A stretch of DNA of 64,000 bases from Ekhidna sp051379705. GTDB taxonomy: Bacteria > Bacteroidota > Bacteroidia > Cytophagales > Cyclobacteriaceae. The first letter of the stretch is position 1; each line of letters opens with the position of its first letter. This document shows positions 18,901 to 28,065 of the stretch, one piece after another. The position numbers and the translations under genes were made by a program. A model generated the notes under the pieces. That model was not told where the DNA came from, made no database searches, and saw nothing but the letters and a program-made list of their open reading frames with translations. The DNA lies in contig NZ_CP179868.1 in assembly GCF_051379705.1 (NCBI RefSeq), positions 2,480,001 to 2,544,000 on the forward strand. The letters are read 5' to 3'.

Positions 18901-19352
18901 AAAGTGACATATGGATTGTCAAGATCTACCCAGTAGCCCATTTGGCGTGTCAGGTCATCCCATTGACTTTTGAATTTCATCACCGCGGCGCGGCATTTGG
19001 CATTGTAATCTTCTACAGAGATTTTTTTTCCGATATCATCCTTGGTAATTCCAAGCTCTTTTTCAACCTGAAGCTCTACAGGCAGGCCATGCGTATCCCA
19101 CCCACCTTTTCTTTTCACTTGATAGCCTTGAAGGGTTTTGTATCGGCAGAAAATGTCTTTAACCGTACGAGCCATCACGTGATGGATGCCAGGTGTGCCA
19201 TTGGCAGAGGGTGGGCCTTCGTAGAACGTGAAGGTATCCTTGCCTTCACGGGTACTTACCGATTGATCGAAAATGCTTTTTTCTTCCCAAAACTTCAGGA
19301 TGCTTTTCGCAATTTCCGAATAGCTGACTTTTTTATATTCAGGATATTTCAC
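15972..19352 (-). CDS. ileS: Isoleucyl-tRNA synthetase
   Basis: The 1126-residue class Ia synthetase charges tRNA-Ile. The signature regions are FYEGPPSANGTPGIHHVMART near residue 45 (HIGH-type site), GWDTHGLPVE, the CP1 editing domain (about 190-410), GVDQTRGWFFTLH and NKMSKRLGN (KMSKS site, near 690). The C-terminal zinc-binding cysteine cluster of E. coli IleRS is absent, so this is the longer, eukaryote-like type 2 form, a form associated with natural mupirocin tolerance. It lies 23 bases after the RND permease gene and overlaps lspA by 4 bases, suggesting an RND-ileS-lspA-DUF1835 transcript. Confidence 0.96.
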   Translation of the reverse strand: MKYPEYKKVSYSEIAKSILKFWEEKSIFDQSVSTREGKDTFTFYEGPPSANGTPGIHHVMARTVKDIFCRYKTLQGYQVKRKGGWDTHGLPVELQVEKELGITKDDIGKKISVEDYNAKCRAAVMKFKSQWDDLTRQMGYWVDLDNPYVTFEKEYIESVWNLLKRLYDKDLLYKGYTVQPYSPAAGTGLSSHELNQPGTYRDVKDTSVIAQFKVKKNDRSSFLFENDTEDVRIIAWTTTPWTLPSNCALAVGEKITYVKVCSFNQYSHEPVSVILAKDLVGKFFSEKAKNLSLEDYKQGDKLIPFEIVQEFKGSDILEVKYEQLMSYVTNDELEEKAFRVIPGDFVSTEDGTGVVHTASVFGADDFRVTQQAGVPSVMIKDEKGQDVPLVDKQGRFVEEVTDFAGKFVKEEYYSDEERSNPEFKPTDVLIAIKLKEDNKAFKVEKYVHSYPHCWRTDKPILYYPLDSWFIKTTALKDRLVDLNKTINWKPESTGTGRFGNWLENLVDWNLSRSRFWGTPLPIWVTEDRTEMKCIGSIEELQQEVHKAAEAGFMSADLPDDFDLHRPYVDDVILVSDSGQKMMRESDLIDVWFDSGAMPYAQWHYPFENEDTYKSNYPADFIAEGVDQTRGWFFTLHAIAVLLNDSVAYKNVIANGLVLDKNGNKMSKRLGNAINPFETLDQYGADPTRWYMIANANPWDNLKFDLEGVAEVQRKFFGTLTNTYSFFALYANLDGFQMDEMNVTPVSDRPRFDRWILSELQILIRNVTSYYEDYEPTKAARAIQDFVNDQLSNWYVRLSRKRFWRSELNDDKKAAYETLYECLMVSAQLMSPIAPFYSEWLYKNLTDAIRESAVKNDTPLKYESVHLSHLTKYDESKVDHELTESMHFAQNISSLVHSLRKKEKIKVRQPLQKVLIPILKPEVRKRIEAVEELIKTEINVKEVEYVDDASGILVKTIKPNFRKLGQAHGPKMKAISAIINAFGKDDIATIERDNSFTIDVDGESIDLTLEDVEITSQDIPGWLVASEGGLTVALDITITDELKKEGLSRDVVNRIQNLRKDKGLEVQDKIAVKYATSDDMMSNALADFADYIKTETQAVSLEAQDSSAGEQFDIDGIGINVQIEVAN

Positions 19353-19375
19353 TGTCCGTAAAAATTCTTATTGTT

Positions 19376-21760
19376 CTACTTTTTCTTCTTTTTCGGTTTC
19401 TTATCATTGTCAATACCCTCGGCGAGTTCAGGTATGTCTTCTATAAGCGCATGTTTGGATTTGTCACGCTTTCCGCTATCAAATTGTAGTATTAATGCAG
19501 GTAACACCACTACGTTGGTAATCATTGCAAAAAATAAAGTGATAGAGGTGAGTTTTCCGAGTGCGATGGTTCCTCCAAACTCTGAAAGCACGAAAATGAT
19601 AAAACCAAAGAACAGGATGATTGAGGTATAGATCATACTTGATCCTGTTTCTCGAATACTCTTGCTAATGGCTTTTGAGACATCAAACCTCTTGGCAAAA
19701 AGCTCTTGGCGATATTTTGCAAGGAAGTGGATGGAGTCGTCCACTGAAATCCCAAAAACGATACTGAATATCAATGCAGTACTTGGCTTGAGTGGAATTC
19801 CAAAGAATCCCATAATTCCGGCTGTGATTAGTAATGGAATAATGTTAGGGATAATCGAGATGATGATCATCTTCAAGTTTCTAAATAGGAGCGCCATGAT
19901 GAACGCGATGATGACAAATGCGATCAACATAGATGTAAGAAGATTCTCAATGAGGAATTTATTTCCTTTTATAAACATCAAGGTGGTCCCTGTTACATTA
20001 ACATCCATTTTAGAATCCATGAAAATGGAATCTATTTGAGGAGCGATCACACCGTTCACCAAGGAATCGAGTTTATTGGATCCAATATCTGCAATCTTTA
20101 GGGATACTCTCACGTATTGGCCTGTTGAGTCAATAAATGACTGAGACAAGTCTTCAGTTTCTCCTTCGCTTAGGTAACGCATAATGAATGCCATATCGCG
20201 ATTTGTTGGAAGAGAATAAAATCCTTCACGTTGATTATAATATGCTTGTCTGGCTGCTTTGGCAAAACTGACCACAGATATTGGCTGAGAAATACCATCA
20301 ATTGAAGAGATGAAGTCTTCAAACTCGTTGATCTTCCTGAGGTTCCTTAGATTTTGAACGCCTTTTTTGTTACCTGTGTCTATAATTATCTCAAGAGGCA
20401 TAATTCCACTAAAGTTCTGTTCGAAAAATCTCAGATCCTTCTTTAAAGGACTCTTTTCAGGAATATCATCTACCATGAATGAAACAGCCTTGATCTTAAA
20501 CAGCCCTACAGCTGAAACGGCAACCACGGCGATAGTGAGGATGAATATCAACGGCCGCATTTTATGAACGGCAATGTCAATCTTCTTGATCACCCAATCC
20601 AGCATCTTAAACTTGAGGTGCTTGAGGTGCTTTTGGGAAGGTGGCTTATAAAGCGAGAAAACACTTGGAATCAGGATGATACTCACAATGAAAGTGGCCA
20701 TAATGTTGATACCTGCCACTATACCAAACTCTACCAACACGTTGATTTGAGTGGTTGCGAGAACAAAGAACCCGACAGCAGTTGTCAGATTTGTGATGAA
20801 GGTAACAACACCAATTTTCCTGATGATTCGCCTCAAAGCTTTCATTTGGTCACCATGCTCGCTGAATTCATGGTGGTACCTATTGAGCATGTAAACACTA
20901 TTCGGAATACCGATTACAACAATGATTGGTGGGATGAGGCCGGTAAGCAAGGTGATTTTATATCCTAGTAATGCAAGTGTTCCCATTACCCAGATCACAA
21001 CTACTCCAATGATTATGAGAGGGAAAAATACTGCTTTAAAAGATCTGAAAAAGAGGAAAAGAATGATCCCGGTAACAATCAGAGACAGTACCAAAAACAT
21101 GTTGAGCTCGGCTTTCACCTTACTTGTAGTAATGGATCTTGAATAAGGAAGTCCGGCGAAATGAACATCGATTCCGGATGCTTCTTCAAACTGTTTTCCT
21201 CGATCAATGATATAGCTGACCAGCTGATCACGATTTTTTGAATTAAGTATGTCCTTTTGAATAGTGATTAGCAAGAGTGTTGCTCCATTCGAGTCATTGA
21301 TGAGTTGACCACTGTAGAATTTCAAGCTTTTTGCTCCAGCAAGGAGACTATCTAATGTTTCCTGATCCTCAGGTATCTCCTCAAAAACAGGCTTTAATTC
21401 AAAAGCTCTTTTTTGATTATTCTTTTCCAGTTTTTGAAGATTGGGTAATCCCAACACATTTCGAATACCTTCTTTACTCTCCAGAGCGAAGGTAAGGTCA
21501 CTAAACTTTTTGAAGTTTTCGAGTTCATATACGCTACTGTCCTGAATCCCAAGCGCCATAATATTACCATCTTCTCCGAAGGTTTGTCTGAACTGGCGGA
21601 AATACACCATGTCAGGGTCACTTTCCGGGACAATGTTGGCCAGATCATACGACCATTTTATGTTTTGAGACTGGTATCCCATAAACACAGTCACCAGGGC
21701 CAGGATGACCATTAAGGTGACGCGAAAACGGAGGATTGCATGAGCGAGTTTTGACCACAT
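19376..21760 (-). CDS. RND superfamily (MMPL-type) exporter
   Basis: The 794-residue permease has about 12 transmembrane helices in two repeats. Each repeat has a large extracytoplasmic loop (about 40-215 and 420-620) followed by a sterol-sensing-domain-like helical bundle; GIPNSVYMLNRYHHEF and GISVDDSIHFLAKYRQEL are the paired motif-4-like segments, the second carrying the proton-relay acidic residues. It belongs to the MMPL/hopanoid-exporter-like group rather than tripartite AcrB pumps, since no fusion protein or outer-membrane gene is adjacent. The substrate is probably a lipid or other hydrophobic compound (inference). The C-terminus is a lysine-rich tail (KKPKKKKK). Confidence 0.85.
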   Translation of the reverse strand: MWSKLAHAILRFRVTLMVILALVTVFMGYQSQNIKWSYDLANIVPESDPDMVYFRQFRQTFGEDGNIMALGIQDSSVYELENFKKFSDLTFALESKEGIRNVLGLPNLQKLEKNNQKRAFELKPVFEEIPEDQETLDSLLAGAKSLKFYSGQLINDSNGATLLLITIQKDILNSKNRDQLVSYIIDRGKQFEEASGIDVHFAGLPYSRSITTSKVKAELNMFLVLSLIVTGIILFLFFRSFKAVFFPLIIIGVVVIWVMGTLALLGYKITLLTGLIPPIIVVIGIPNSVYMLNRYHHEFSEHGDQMKALRRIIRKIGVVTFITNLTTAVGFFVLATTQINVLVEFGIVAGINIMATFIVSIILIPSVFSLYKPPSQKHLKHLKFKMLDWVIKKIDIAVHKMRPLIFILTIAVVAVSAVGLFKIKAVSFMVDDIPEKSPLKKDLRFFEQNFSGIMPLEIIIDTGNKKGVQNLRNLRKINEFEDFISSIDGISQPISVVSFAKAARQAYYNQREGFYSLPTNRDMAFIMRYLSEGETEDLSQSFIDSTGQYVRVSLKIADIGSNKLDSLVNGVIAPQIDSIFMDSKMDVNVTGTTLMFIKGNKFLIENLLTSMLIAFVIIAFIMALLFRNLKMIIISIIPNIIPLLITAGIMGFFGIPLKPSTALIFSIVFGISVDDSIHFLAKYRQELFAKRFDVSKAISKSIRETGSSMIYTSIILFFGFIIFVLSEFGGTIALGKLTSITLFFAMITNVVVLPALILQFDSGKRDKSKHALIEDIPELAEGIDNDKKPKKKKK

Positions 21761-21937
21761 AATAAAATAGTGCGCAAAGGTAATGAGATCAGGCTTAGAG
21801 GCAAGATTTTCAAGGGTTTATGAGAGAGTTTGGCTATTGATTGAATGAAATTTTAACATAATTAGAGGCGCTTATGGTTTGAGTAACCTTTTTTTACAAT
21901 ATGTGAGTACATTTATTCTGTAATAATGTTAACAGCT

Positions 21938-22303
21938 ATGCCTAAAATCAGAATCAAATCTGTTCAATGCACCACTCCTGATGAAATCGATAAGGATGAG
22001 ATGTATCTAAAAAAAGATGGTCATAAAATCTGGCCGAAAGGAGAACTCTATCACAGGGTGGATACCGGAGATGTAGAACACGTAAACATAGATCTGGAGG
22101 TGGCTGATGGCTGGAATGAGATTGAAGTCTGGGACTATGATTTTGTGACGTTGAATGATAAGCTCGGTGTTTTCAAATTTAAAGTAGACGACAACCCTGG
22201 AAAATATTCAACAACTATGACACTTCTGGAACGAGACAGCACAGCCAGTTATATGCTTTTTTGGGAGATACTTGATCCGGATGGCAAGTCCGTTGATGAC
22301 TAA
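21938..22303 (+). CDS. Hypothetical protein with a C2-like fold
   Basis: A 121-residue cytoplasmic protein. The start at 21938 (MPKIRIKSVQC) is preferred to an in-frame ATG at 21926 because strand 1 begins directly. The pattern NEIEVWDYDFVTLNDKLGVFKF matches the central strands and calcium-binding loop of C2 domains (vWDyD...nDklG), so a C2-like beta sandwich that contacts lipid or protein is plausible; no family name is assigned. It stands alone and overlaps the convergent dgt gene by 4 bases. Confidence 0.65.
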   Translation: MPKIRIKSVQCTTPDEIDKDEMYLKKDGHKIWPKGELYHRVDTGDVEHVNIDLEVADGWNEIEVWDYDFVTLNDKLGVFKFKVDDNPGKYSTTMTLLERDSTASYMLFWEILDPDGKSVDD

Positions 22304-23631
22304 ACTGGAAGCCGATATCCTTTAATCGTCTTGTATAACCTCACAGCATGTGAATCAGTAAGGCCACTCACAAAGTCTATCACGATTTGTAATGCTTCAT
22401 AAACCGAACGAACCCCGCTAAGATGAACTTCATATTCTTCAGGCAGTAAGCGTAAAATCGACTTATGCTTTGGTAATGGGCGATCAAATTTTGCGGCATA
22501 AACCGAAGTGGCAAACGCTTCAATCAAGTTATCAATCACCTCATATCCACCAGCCTCTTTTTCCAAAACCAATTTCGAACGATAGATTTTATCTATAGAC
22601 AGCTCGATGATCTTTTTCATAGCTGGAGCGGATGGAATCAATCCGGTCAAGTCATTATCAAAGCTCCCATCTAGCATCGCAGGTTCATTGGCAGTGAAAG
22701 CTTCCGAACATTCCTGGATTAATTGCCCAATTGCCATTGCTCGCAATGTTCCCAAACGCTCATTTTGAGATTCAATTTTTTGTACTTTTTCTTCAGAATA
22801 TGAGTCACCAATGATCTCGGCCAATAGATCTTTTACCAGATCAAACGGCACAAGACCTAACCTACAACCATCTTCTAAATCAATTATATGGTAGCAAATG
22901 TCATCTGCTGCTTCTACCAAAAAAGCCAGTGGATGTCTGGACCACTTAGAGGCACCTTGCGGCACCAGTCCCATCTCATTGGCCATCTCGCTAAAAAGCT
23001 CCGCGTTGCATTGATAGTAGCCAAATTTCTTTTGACTTTTCCTTTCTTTATCTTTCTCGCAAGAGGAGGATAGCGGATATTTTGTAAACGCTCCAAGAGT
23101 CGCGTATGTCAATTTTAATCCACCGTTTCCCTTACTATTCAATATCCGAAGACCTTGGGCGTTGCCCTCGAATGTAGTGAGGTCTTTCCATTCTTCTTCA
23201 GAGACTTTTTCCTTAAACAGCTGACCTTGTGGATTGGTAAGAAAGAAGGAGGAAATGCTGTCTTCCCCTGAATGGCCAAATGGCGGATTCCCCAAATCAT
23301 GTGCGAGGCAAGCGGCACCTACGATACCTCCAAAATCTTGAGTTGTATATCCTTCGTTTTGAAGTTCGGGATATTTTTTCAGCAAATAGCCACCAGCATT
23401 TTTCGCTAACGATCGGCCAACTACGGATACTTCCAAACTGTGCGTCAGCCTCGTGTGTACAAAGTCATCCTCCGGAAGAGGAAACACTTGAGTTTTGTCC
23501 TGAAGTTTTCTAAATGGATGAGAAAAAATGATACGATCAAAGTCCTGTTCAAACCGACTTCTGGTTTGATCATAGGCCACATTTTTTGTTTCTCCGGGAC
23601 GTTTGTGTGAAAGTAGTTGAAGCCAGTTCAT
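22300..23631 (-). CDS. dgt: dNTP triphosphohydrolase (dGTPase family, HD domain)
   Basis: A 443-residue HD-superfamily enzyme that hydrolyses deoxynucleoside triphosphates to deoxynucleosides and triphosphate. Metal ligands are in FVHTRLTHSLEVSVVGR (first His, near residue 58) and CLAHDLGNPPFGHSGED (HD pair plus catalytic His, near 110); EAADDICYHIIDLEDG near 235 supplies the last Asp. The N-terminus RFEQDFDRIIFSHPFRKLQDKTQVFPL is diagnostic. It lies 9 bases after the MtfA-like gene in a glyS-mtfA-dgt unit. Confidence 0.92.
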   Translation of the reverse strand: MNWLQLLSHKRPGETKNVAYDQTRSRFEQDFDRIIFSHPFRKLQDKTQVFPLPEDDFVHTRLTHSLEVSVVGRSLAKNAGGYLLKKYPELQNEGYTTQDFGGIVGAACLAHDLGNPPFGHSGEDSISSFFLTNPQGQLFKEKVSEEEWKDLTTFEGNAQGLRILNSKGNGGLKLTYATLGAFTKYPLSSSCEKDKERKSQKKFGYYQCNAELFSEMANEMGLVPQGASKWSRHPLAFLVEAADDICYHIIDLEDGCRLGLVPFDLVKDLLAEIIGDSYSEEKVQKIESQNERLGTLRAMAIGQLIQECSEAFTANEPAMLDGSFDNDLTGLIPSAPAMKKIIELSIDKIYRSKLVLEKEAGGYEVIDNLIEAFATSVYAAKFDRPLPKHKSILRLLPEEYEVHLSGVRSVYEALQIVIDFVSGLTDSHAVRLYKTIKGYRLPV

Positions 23632-23640
23632 GATGAAAAA

Positions 23641-24408
23641 TTAGCTGTTTTCCAGCAATACTGGATCTTGTTTTAGAAGTTGGCTGAGCGTTTGATAAGT
23701 TTTAGGATGTTTTTCTTTAAACTCAATAGGACGTTCAAAAAAATTTTCTACAGCTACTGCAAAGAATTCCTCATTGTTAACCGAGCCATATTTTCGAAAA
23801 AAAGATTCGGTTCCATTGATGATTTCATTCATTGTTTGCCGTGCTTGGATCTCCCATTCTTCGAGTATTTCATGATCCAGAAAATTATACTCCTCGTTCG
23901 TTATTCTGTTTTCTAATCGTAATGCATGAGCCATTTCATGCAAGCCAAGATTCCGCCCATCTGGCTTCAAATAACCTTCTAAAAAATATTTCCATGAAAG
24001 TACAATTGTTTTGGCTCTGGGATTGACTTCACCTTTATGATGCTGCTGATTTGACCTGCTAAAGAACGTATCTGGATATACCAAAATGTAGCTAAACCAA
24101 CTTAGGTGAACCTTAGGAAATCCAAATGTAAGTTGCATGGCTGAGGCTGAGATTAACACTTTCATTTCCCAGGTGACATGATCCATGTTTCTTGGAATGA
24201 ATTTTTTAGAGCTAATGAAAAATGCGACTCTGCGTTCAAATGTTTGTTTCGATTTCAGAGGAAGCTTCTGATAAAAATCAAAGTTATTAGCCAAAAAAGC
24301 TTTGTGCTTGGCGCTCAAATAAAACGCTGGATATAAGCTGCCTGTTTGACGATAGCGAACTACCCATCTTGCTATAAAAGGGATTAAAATGATGAGTAGA
24401 TACTTCAA
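23641..24408 (-). CDS. Zinc-dependent peptidase, MtfA-like
   Basis: A 255-residue protein with an N-terminal hydrophobic segment (about 1-15) and the MtfA/DUF980-type metallopeptidase signature: NLGLHEMAHALRLEN (HExxH, near residue 160) and a downstream Glu in SVNNEEFFAVAVENFFERP. In E. coli MtfA titrates the Mlc repressor and has aminopeptidase activity; whether this member has a regulatory partner is unknown. It starts one base after the glyS stop and ends nine bases before dgt, so is clearly in operon. Confidence 0.85.
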   Translation of the reverse strand: MKYLLIILIPFIARWVVRYRQTGSLYPAFYLSAKHKAFLANNFDFYQKLPLKSKQTFERRVAFFISSKKFIPRNMDHVTWEMKVLISASAMQLTFGFPKVHLSWFSYILVYPDTFFSRSNQQHHKGEVNPRAKTIVLSWKYFLEGYLKPDGRNLGLHEMAHALRLENRITNEEYNFLDHEILEEWEIQARQTMNEIINGTESFFRKYGSVNNEEFFAVAVENFFERPIEFKEKHPKTYQTLSQLLKQDPVLLENS

Positions 24409-24409
24409 A

Positions 24410-25957
24410 CTAGATGCTTTTCAACAGATGTTTCATATCTACCTTATCATGTAGCTTTTGAATCAACTCAGATACCGAAACTCTTTCCTGACTCATGCTG
24501 TCACGCTCACGAATCGTCACAGTATTGTCCTCCAGCGTTTGATGGTCAATGGTTACACAATAAGGTGTGCCGATCGCATCTTGTCGTCTATACCTTCTTC
24601 CGATCGCATCTTTCACATCATATTGAAAAGAAAAATCATAGCGTATTTCGTTGAGGATTTCTTCCGCTTTTTCAGGAAGCCCATCCTTATTCACAAGCGG
24701 AAGAATAGCTACTTTATTTGGAGCCAAAGCCGGAGGTATTCTAAGCACGGTTCGCTCACTTCCATCTTCCAATTTTTCTTCCGTATACGCCGCAGACATG
24801 ATTGCCAGGAACATGCGATCTAGCCCGATGGAGGTTTCCACTACATACGGCACGTAGCTTTCGTTGGTATTTTGATCAAAGAACTGAAGTTTTTTGCCCG
24901 AATGTTCTTCATGAGCTTTCAAATCAAAGTCAGTTCTGGAGTGAATCCCCTCCAGTTCTTTGAATCCCATCGGGAAGTTGAATTCAATATCTGCGGCGGC
25001 ATTTGCGTAGTGAGCGAGATTGAGGTGATCGTGGAATCGGTAGTTTTCCTCACCCAGCCCAAGTGCCTTATGCCAGTTGATTCTTTTTTGTTTCCAATGT
25101 TTGTACCACTCCATTTCAGAACCTGGCTGCACAAAGAATTGCATTTCCATTTGTTCAAACTCACGCATGCGGAAGATGAATTGACGTGCAATTATTTCGT
25201 TCCGGAAGGCTTTGCCAATTTGTGCAATCCCGAAAGGGGGTTTCATCCGTGCAGTCTTTTGCACATTCAAATAATTAACGAAAATACCCTGTGCGGTTTC
25301 AGGGCGTAAATAGATTTTATCCGCACCGTCAGCCAGTGAACCCATCTCCGTAGAAAACATCAAGTTAAACTGGCGAACATCTGTCCAATTCTTGGACCCA
25401 GATACAGGATCAGCGATTTCTAGTTCTTCAATCAGCGCCTTCACATCCGCCAGGTTCCCAGTACTTAGTGAATTTCCTAAACGATCTTCAATGGACTTTA
25501 TCTTCTCTTTGTAGCCAACCACTCGAGGATTAGTTGAGACAAATTGATCTTTATCAAATGAGTCTCCGAAGCGCTTGGCAGCTTTGGCAACTTCTTTATT
25601 GATCTTTCCTTCAACTTTGGCAATGTATTCCTCTACCAATACATCTGCACGATATCTTTTCTTAGAGTCTTTATTGTCAATCAATGGATCGTTAAAGGCA
25701 TCTACATGACCGGATGCTTTCCAGGTAGTTGGATGCATAAAAATCGCAGCATCAATACCTACAATGTTTTCATGCATGCGAACCATCGCCTGCCACCAAT
25801 ATTCTTTGATGTTGTTTTTCAACTCAGATCCATTGGGACCATAATCATAAGTTGCGCCAAGTCCATCATAGATGTCGCTGGAAGGATAAATAAATCCGTA
25901 TTCCTTACAGTGTGAAACAATGTTTTTTAGTGATCCTCCGTCAGGTGTATTGCTCAT
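24410..25957 (-). CDS. glyS: Glycyl-tRNA synthetase (alpha2 type)
   Basis: A class II synthetase of 515 residues, the homodimeric form. Motifs are GLGATYDYGPNGSELKNNI near residue 30, LRPETAQGIFVNYLNV (about 220), GKAFRNEIIARQFIFRMREFEQME (motif 2, about 250), VVETSIGLDRMFLAI (motif 3, about 370) and the C-terminal anticodon domain ending in TVTIRERDSM. The ATG at 25957 is chosen over the in-frame TTG at 25966 because that TTG is the last part of a TATCTTTG promoter element at 25964-25971, leaving a very short leader. Confidence 0.95.
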   Translation of the reverse strand: MSNTPDGGSLKNIVSHCKEYGFIYPSSDIYDGLGATYDYGPNGSELKNNIKEYWWQAMVRMHENIVGIDAAIFMHPTTWKASGHVDAFNDPLIDNKDSKKRYRADVLVEEYIAKVEGKINKEVAKAAKRFGDSFDKDQFVSTNPRVVGYKEKIKSIEDRLGNSLSTGNLADVKALIEELEIADPVSGSKNWTDVRQFNLMFSTEMGSLADGADKIYLRPETAQGIFVNYLNVQKTARMKPPFGIAQIGKAFRNEIIARQFIFRMREFEQMEMQFFVQPGSEMEWYKHWKQKRINWHKALGLGEENYRFHDHLNLAHYANAAADIEFNFPMGFKELEGIHSRTDFDLKAHEEHSGKKLQFFDQNTNESYVPYVVETSIGLDRMFLAIMSAAYTEEKLEDGSERTVLRIPPALAPNKVAILPLVNKDGLPEKAEEILNEIRYDFSFQYDVKDAIGRRYRRQDAIGTPYCVTIDHQTLEDNTVTIRERDSMSQERVSVSELIQKLHDKVDMKHLLKSI

Positions 25958-25963
25958 AGCCCG

Positions 25964-25971
25964 CAAAGATA
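25964..25971 (-). promoter_or_regulatory. Predicted -7 element of the glyS promoter
   Basis: The minus-strand TATCTTTG is a perfect TAnnTTTG match six bases before the chosen ATG. No clear -33 TTG is seen. Confidence 0.5.
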
Positions 25972-26013
25972 TGTTTAGCTCTATTCTTTTGCCTTTACAG
26001 GCTTAAGTTTTTG

Positions 26014-27951
26014 TCACTTATCAAATTTGAATTGGAGTTCATTCAAACTTTTGATGGAACCGACTACAGTCAGGGTGTCTTTGAATCTCAACCTTGTATA
26101 CCCGTGAGTAATAATGGTTTGACCTCCCCGCACAACCGAAAGAATGATAACATCGGCAGGAAGTCTCAGATCTCTCAAAGTAATTCCATGTAGGTCGTGA
26201 TTGAGAAGCTCTATGTCTCTTGTGTCTTTTCCTTTCGACATTCCAAGTAGTAGGGAAGCGGCTTGAGGTGAACGCACAAAATGATCCAAGAGGCTTACAA
26301 TCGCTGTGGATGGATCTACTATTTTCACTCCTAAGGCAAGAAATTTTTGTGAATAAAAGCGTTGATTTAGCCGGACAATTAAGTCTCGGGTGCCAAATTT
26401 GTTGTAGGCGATTTCACAAACCTGTAAGTTCTCTTCATCCGTGAGCATACAAACTATGGCTTCAGACTTATCAGCGTTGACGCGCTTAAGTTCTTCAAAA
26501 GAGAGATTCTTCAGGTAGACTATATCTATGCCTTCTGGCTCTTGAAAATCTCCAATATCTTTTTTGGTTGCAAGTTGTACTTCCCATCCATTTTCCATCA
26601 ATTGGTGAGCTAGTGCCACAGACTGATTTTCATATCCTACAATCGTTGCATCTCGTATCCCATCAAATTCAGGTGTGGGCGCTTTGCTTCTATCTTCTCC
26701 AACTTGATATATTGCCCATTTGAAGAGCGGTGGTCCAATGAATTGATTGAGGACGATTAGCGCAATAATAACCGTAGAGAATTGAGGTCCCCATTCAGGA
26801 AATTCCTTGGCCACAACCGTAGCTAGCCCTAAGGCGACTCCTGCCTGAGTCATATATGGCATCCACCCCAAGTGATTGAATTTCATCGGATCTTTTGCAA
26901 GCATTCCTCCTGTGTATCCGCCGATTACCATGGTTCCTGTGCGGACGACGAATAGGATTAAAGCGACTCCCAAAACACTGCTAATTTGATCAAGGGCAAA
27001 AGTTGCACCTGTAAGCGTAAAAAAGCAGACGTATATGGGGATGCTCACATCTTCCAGAATTTTAAGAAACTCAGGGCGGGATTTTGAATAGTTGGTCACA
27101 TAGAAGCTAGCCAGAATACAAATCAATAGCGGCTCAAGGGACATTCGATGATTGAATTGTGTCACACTCCAATCATTGACAAATGAAGAAAGTAGATAGG
27201 CCGAATATCCAATCAATAAAACGAGCGCTGTTTTTGAATACCTTCTAATTCTCCACTGAAGTGTTTTCTTGAGAATAAATCCATAGACGAAAAATCCTAA
27301 AACGAAGGAGAGCCCAAGCTCGAGAATGAGAATAAGGAGTTCAATGAAATTAAAATCCTTTCCGGAAATCAACACTTGTGATAGTGAGATGCAGATTGAG
27401 AATAGGATGATGACTAGAAAATCTTTTACTACGGTTACTCCCATTACAGTTTGCACATAGGGACCTTTGGCTCTGAGCTCGTTGATAACAGCAATGGCGG
27501 AGGCTGGCGATCTAGCGACAAATATTGCTGCGGTGATCATTGCAATCGAAATCTTGACTGTGTTGTTCGACTCAGCCATATAAGGGATATGATCCGCCAG
27601 AAAGAAGATCGCAATTGTTCCAAGAACAAAAGTGACTACAAGCTGTCCGAATGTGTTCCACTTTATTGAGTTGATACGGCTTCTCAACTCGCGTAGATAC
27701 AATTCCGCTCCTGCGGCAAATGCGATGAAGGCCAGTGCAGTTTCATTGATAAAGTTGAGATTTGACTTTGCGGAAATTGGGATCAATCCGATAATATGGG
27801 GACCTGCTATGAGTCCTGTGAAGATAAGCCCTGTTATTAGTGGAAGTCTAATTCGTTGAAATGCTCTTGCGATTTGATTTGCTGCAATTGCAATCACAAA
27901 AAATCCCGCAATGAGCATTAATAATTCTTTATTAGTCGTAATCGAATCCAA
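26014..27951 (-). CDS. CPA2-family cation:proton antiporter with TrkA-type NAD-binding domain
   Basis: The 645-residue membrane protein has a 12-13 helix Na+/H+ exchanger domain at residues 1-415, an RCK/TrkA-N Rossmann domain (about 430-550; IVGYENQSVALAHQLMENGW) and a TrkA-C-like regulatory domain (about 560-640). This is the KefB/KefC-like architecture, exchanging K+ or Na+ for protons under NAD(H) or other ligand control. No ancillary KefF/KefG gene is adjacent. It is 56 bases upstream of the glyS ATG on the same strand, but glyS has its own promoter. Confidence 0.88.
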   Translation of the reverse strand: MDSITTNKELLMLIAGFFVIAIAANQIARAFQRIRLPLITGLIFTGLIAGPHIIGLIPISAKSNLNFINETALAFIAFAAGAELYLRELRSRINSIKWNTFGQLVVTFVLGTIAIFFLADHIPYMAESNNTVKISIAMITAAIFVARSPASAIAVINELRAKGPYVQTVMGVTVVKDFLVIILFSICISLSQVLISGKDFNFIELLILILELGLSFVLGFFVYGFILKKTLQWRIRRYSKTALVLLIGYSAYLLSSFVNDWSVTQFNHRMSLEPLLICILASFYVTNYSKSRPEFLKILEDVSIPIYVCFFTLTGATFALDQISSVLGVALILFVVRTGTMVIGGYTGGMLAKDPMKFNHLGWMPYMTQAGVALGLATVVAKEFPEWGPQFSTVIIALIVLNQFIGPPLFKWAIYQVGEDRSKAPTPEFDGIRDATIVGYENQSVALAHQLMENGWEVQLATKKDIGDFQEPEGIDIVYLKNLSFEELKRVNADKSEAIVCMLTDEENLQVCEIAYNKFGTRDLIVRLNQRFYSQKFLALGVKIVDPSTAIVSLLDHFVRSPQAASLLLGMSKGKDTRDIELLNHDLHGITLRDLRLPADVIILSVVRGGQTIITHGYTRLRFKDTLTVVGSIKSLNELQFKFDK

Positions 27952-28065
27952 ATGATTGTCTTTTGGCGTACATCTTGTATTGGTTGTTGAGCTATATTTA
28001 GCTTGGCTCGAATCAATCCAGCAAGAAGCACGTTCGGTTAGTATTAATTAGACAATATAGATGAT

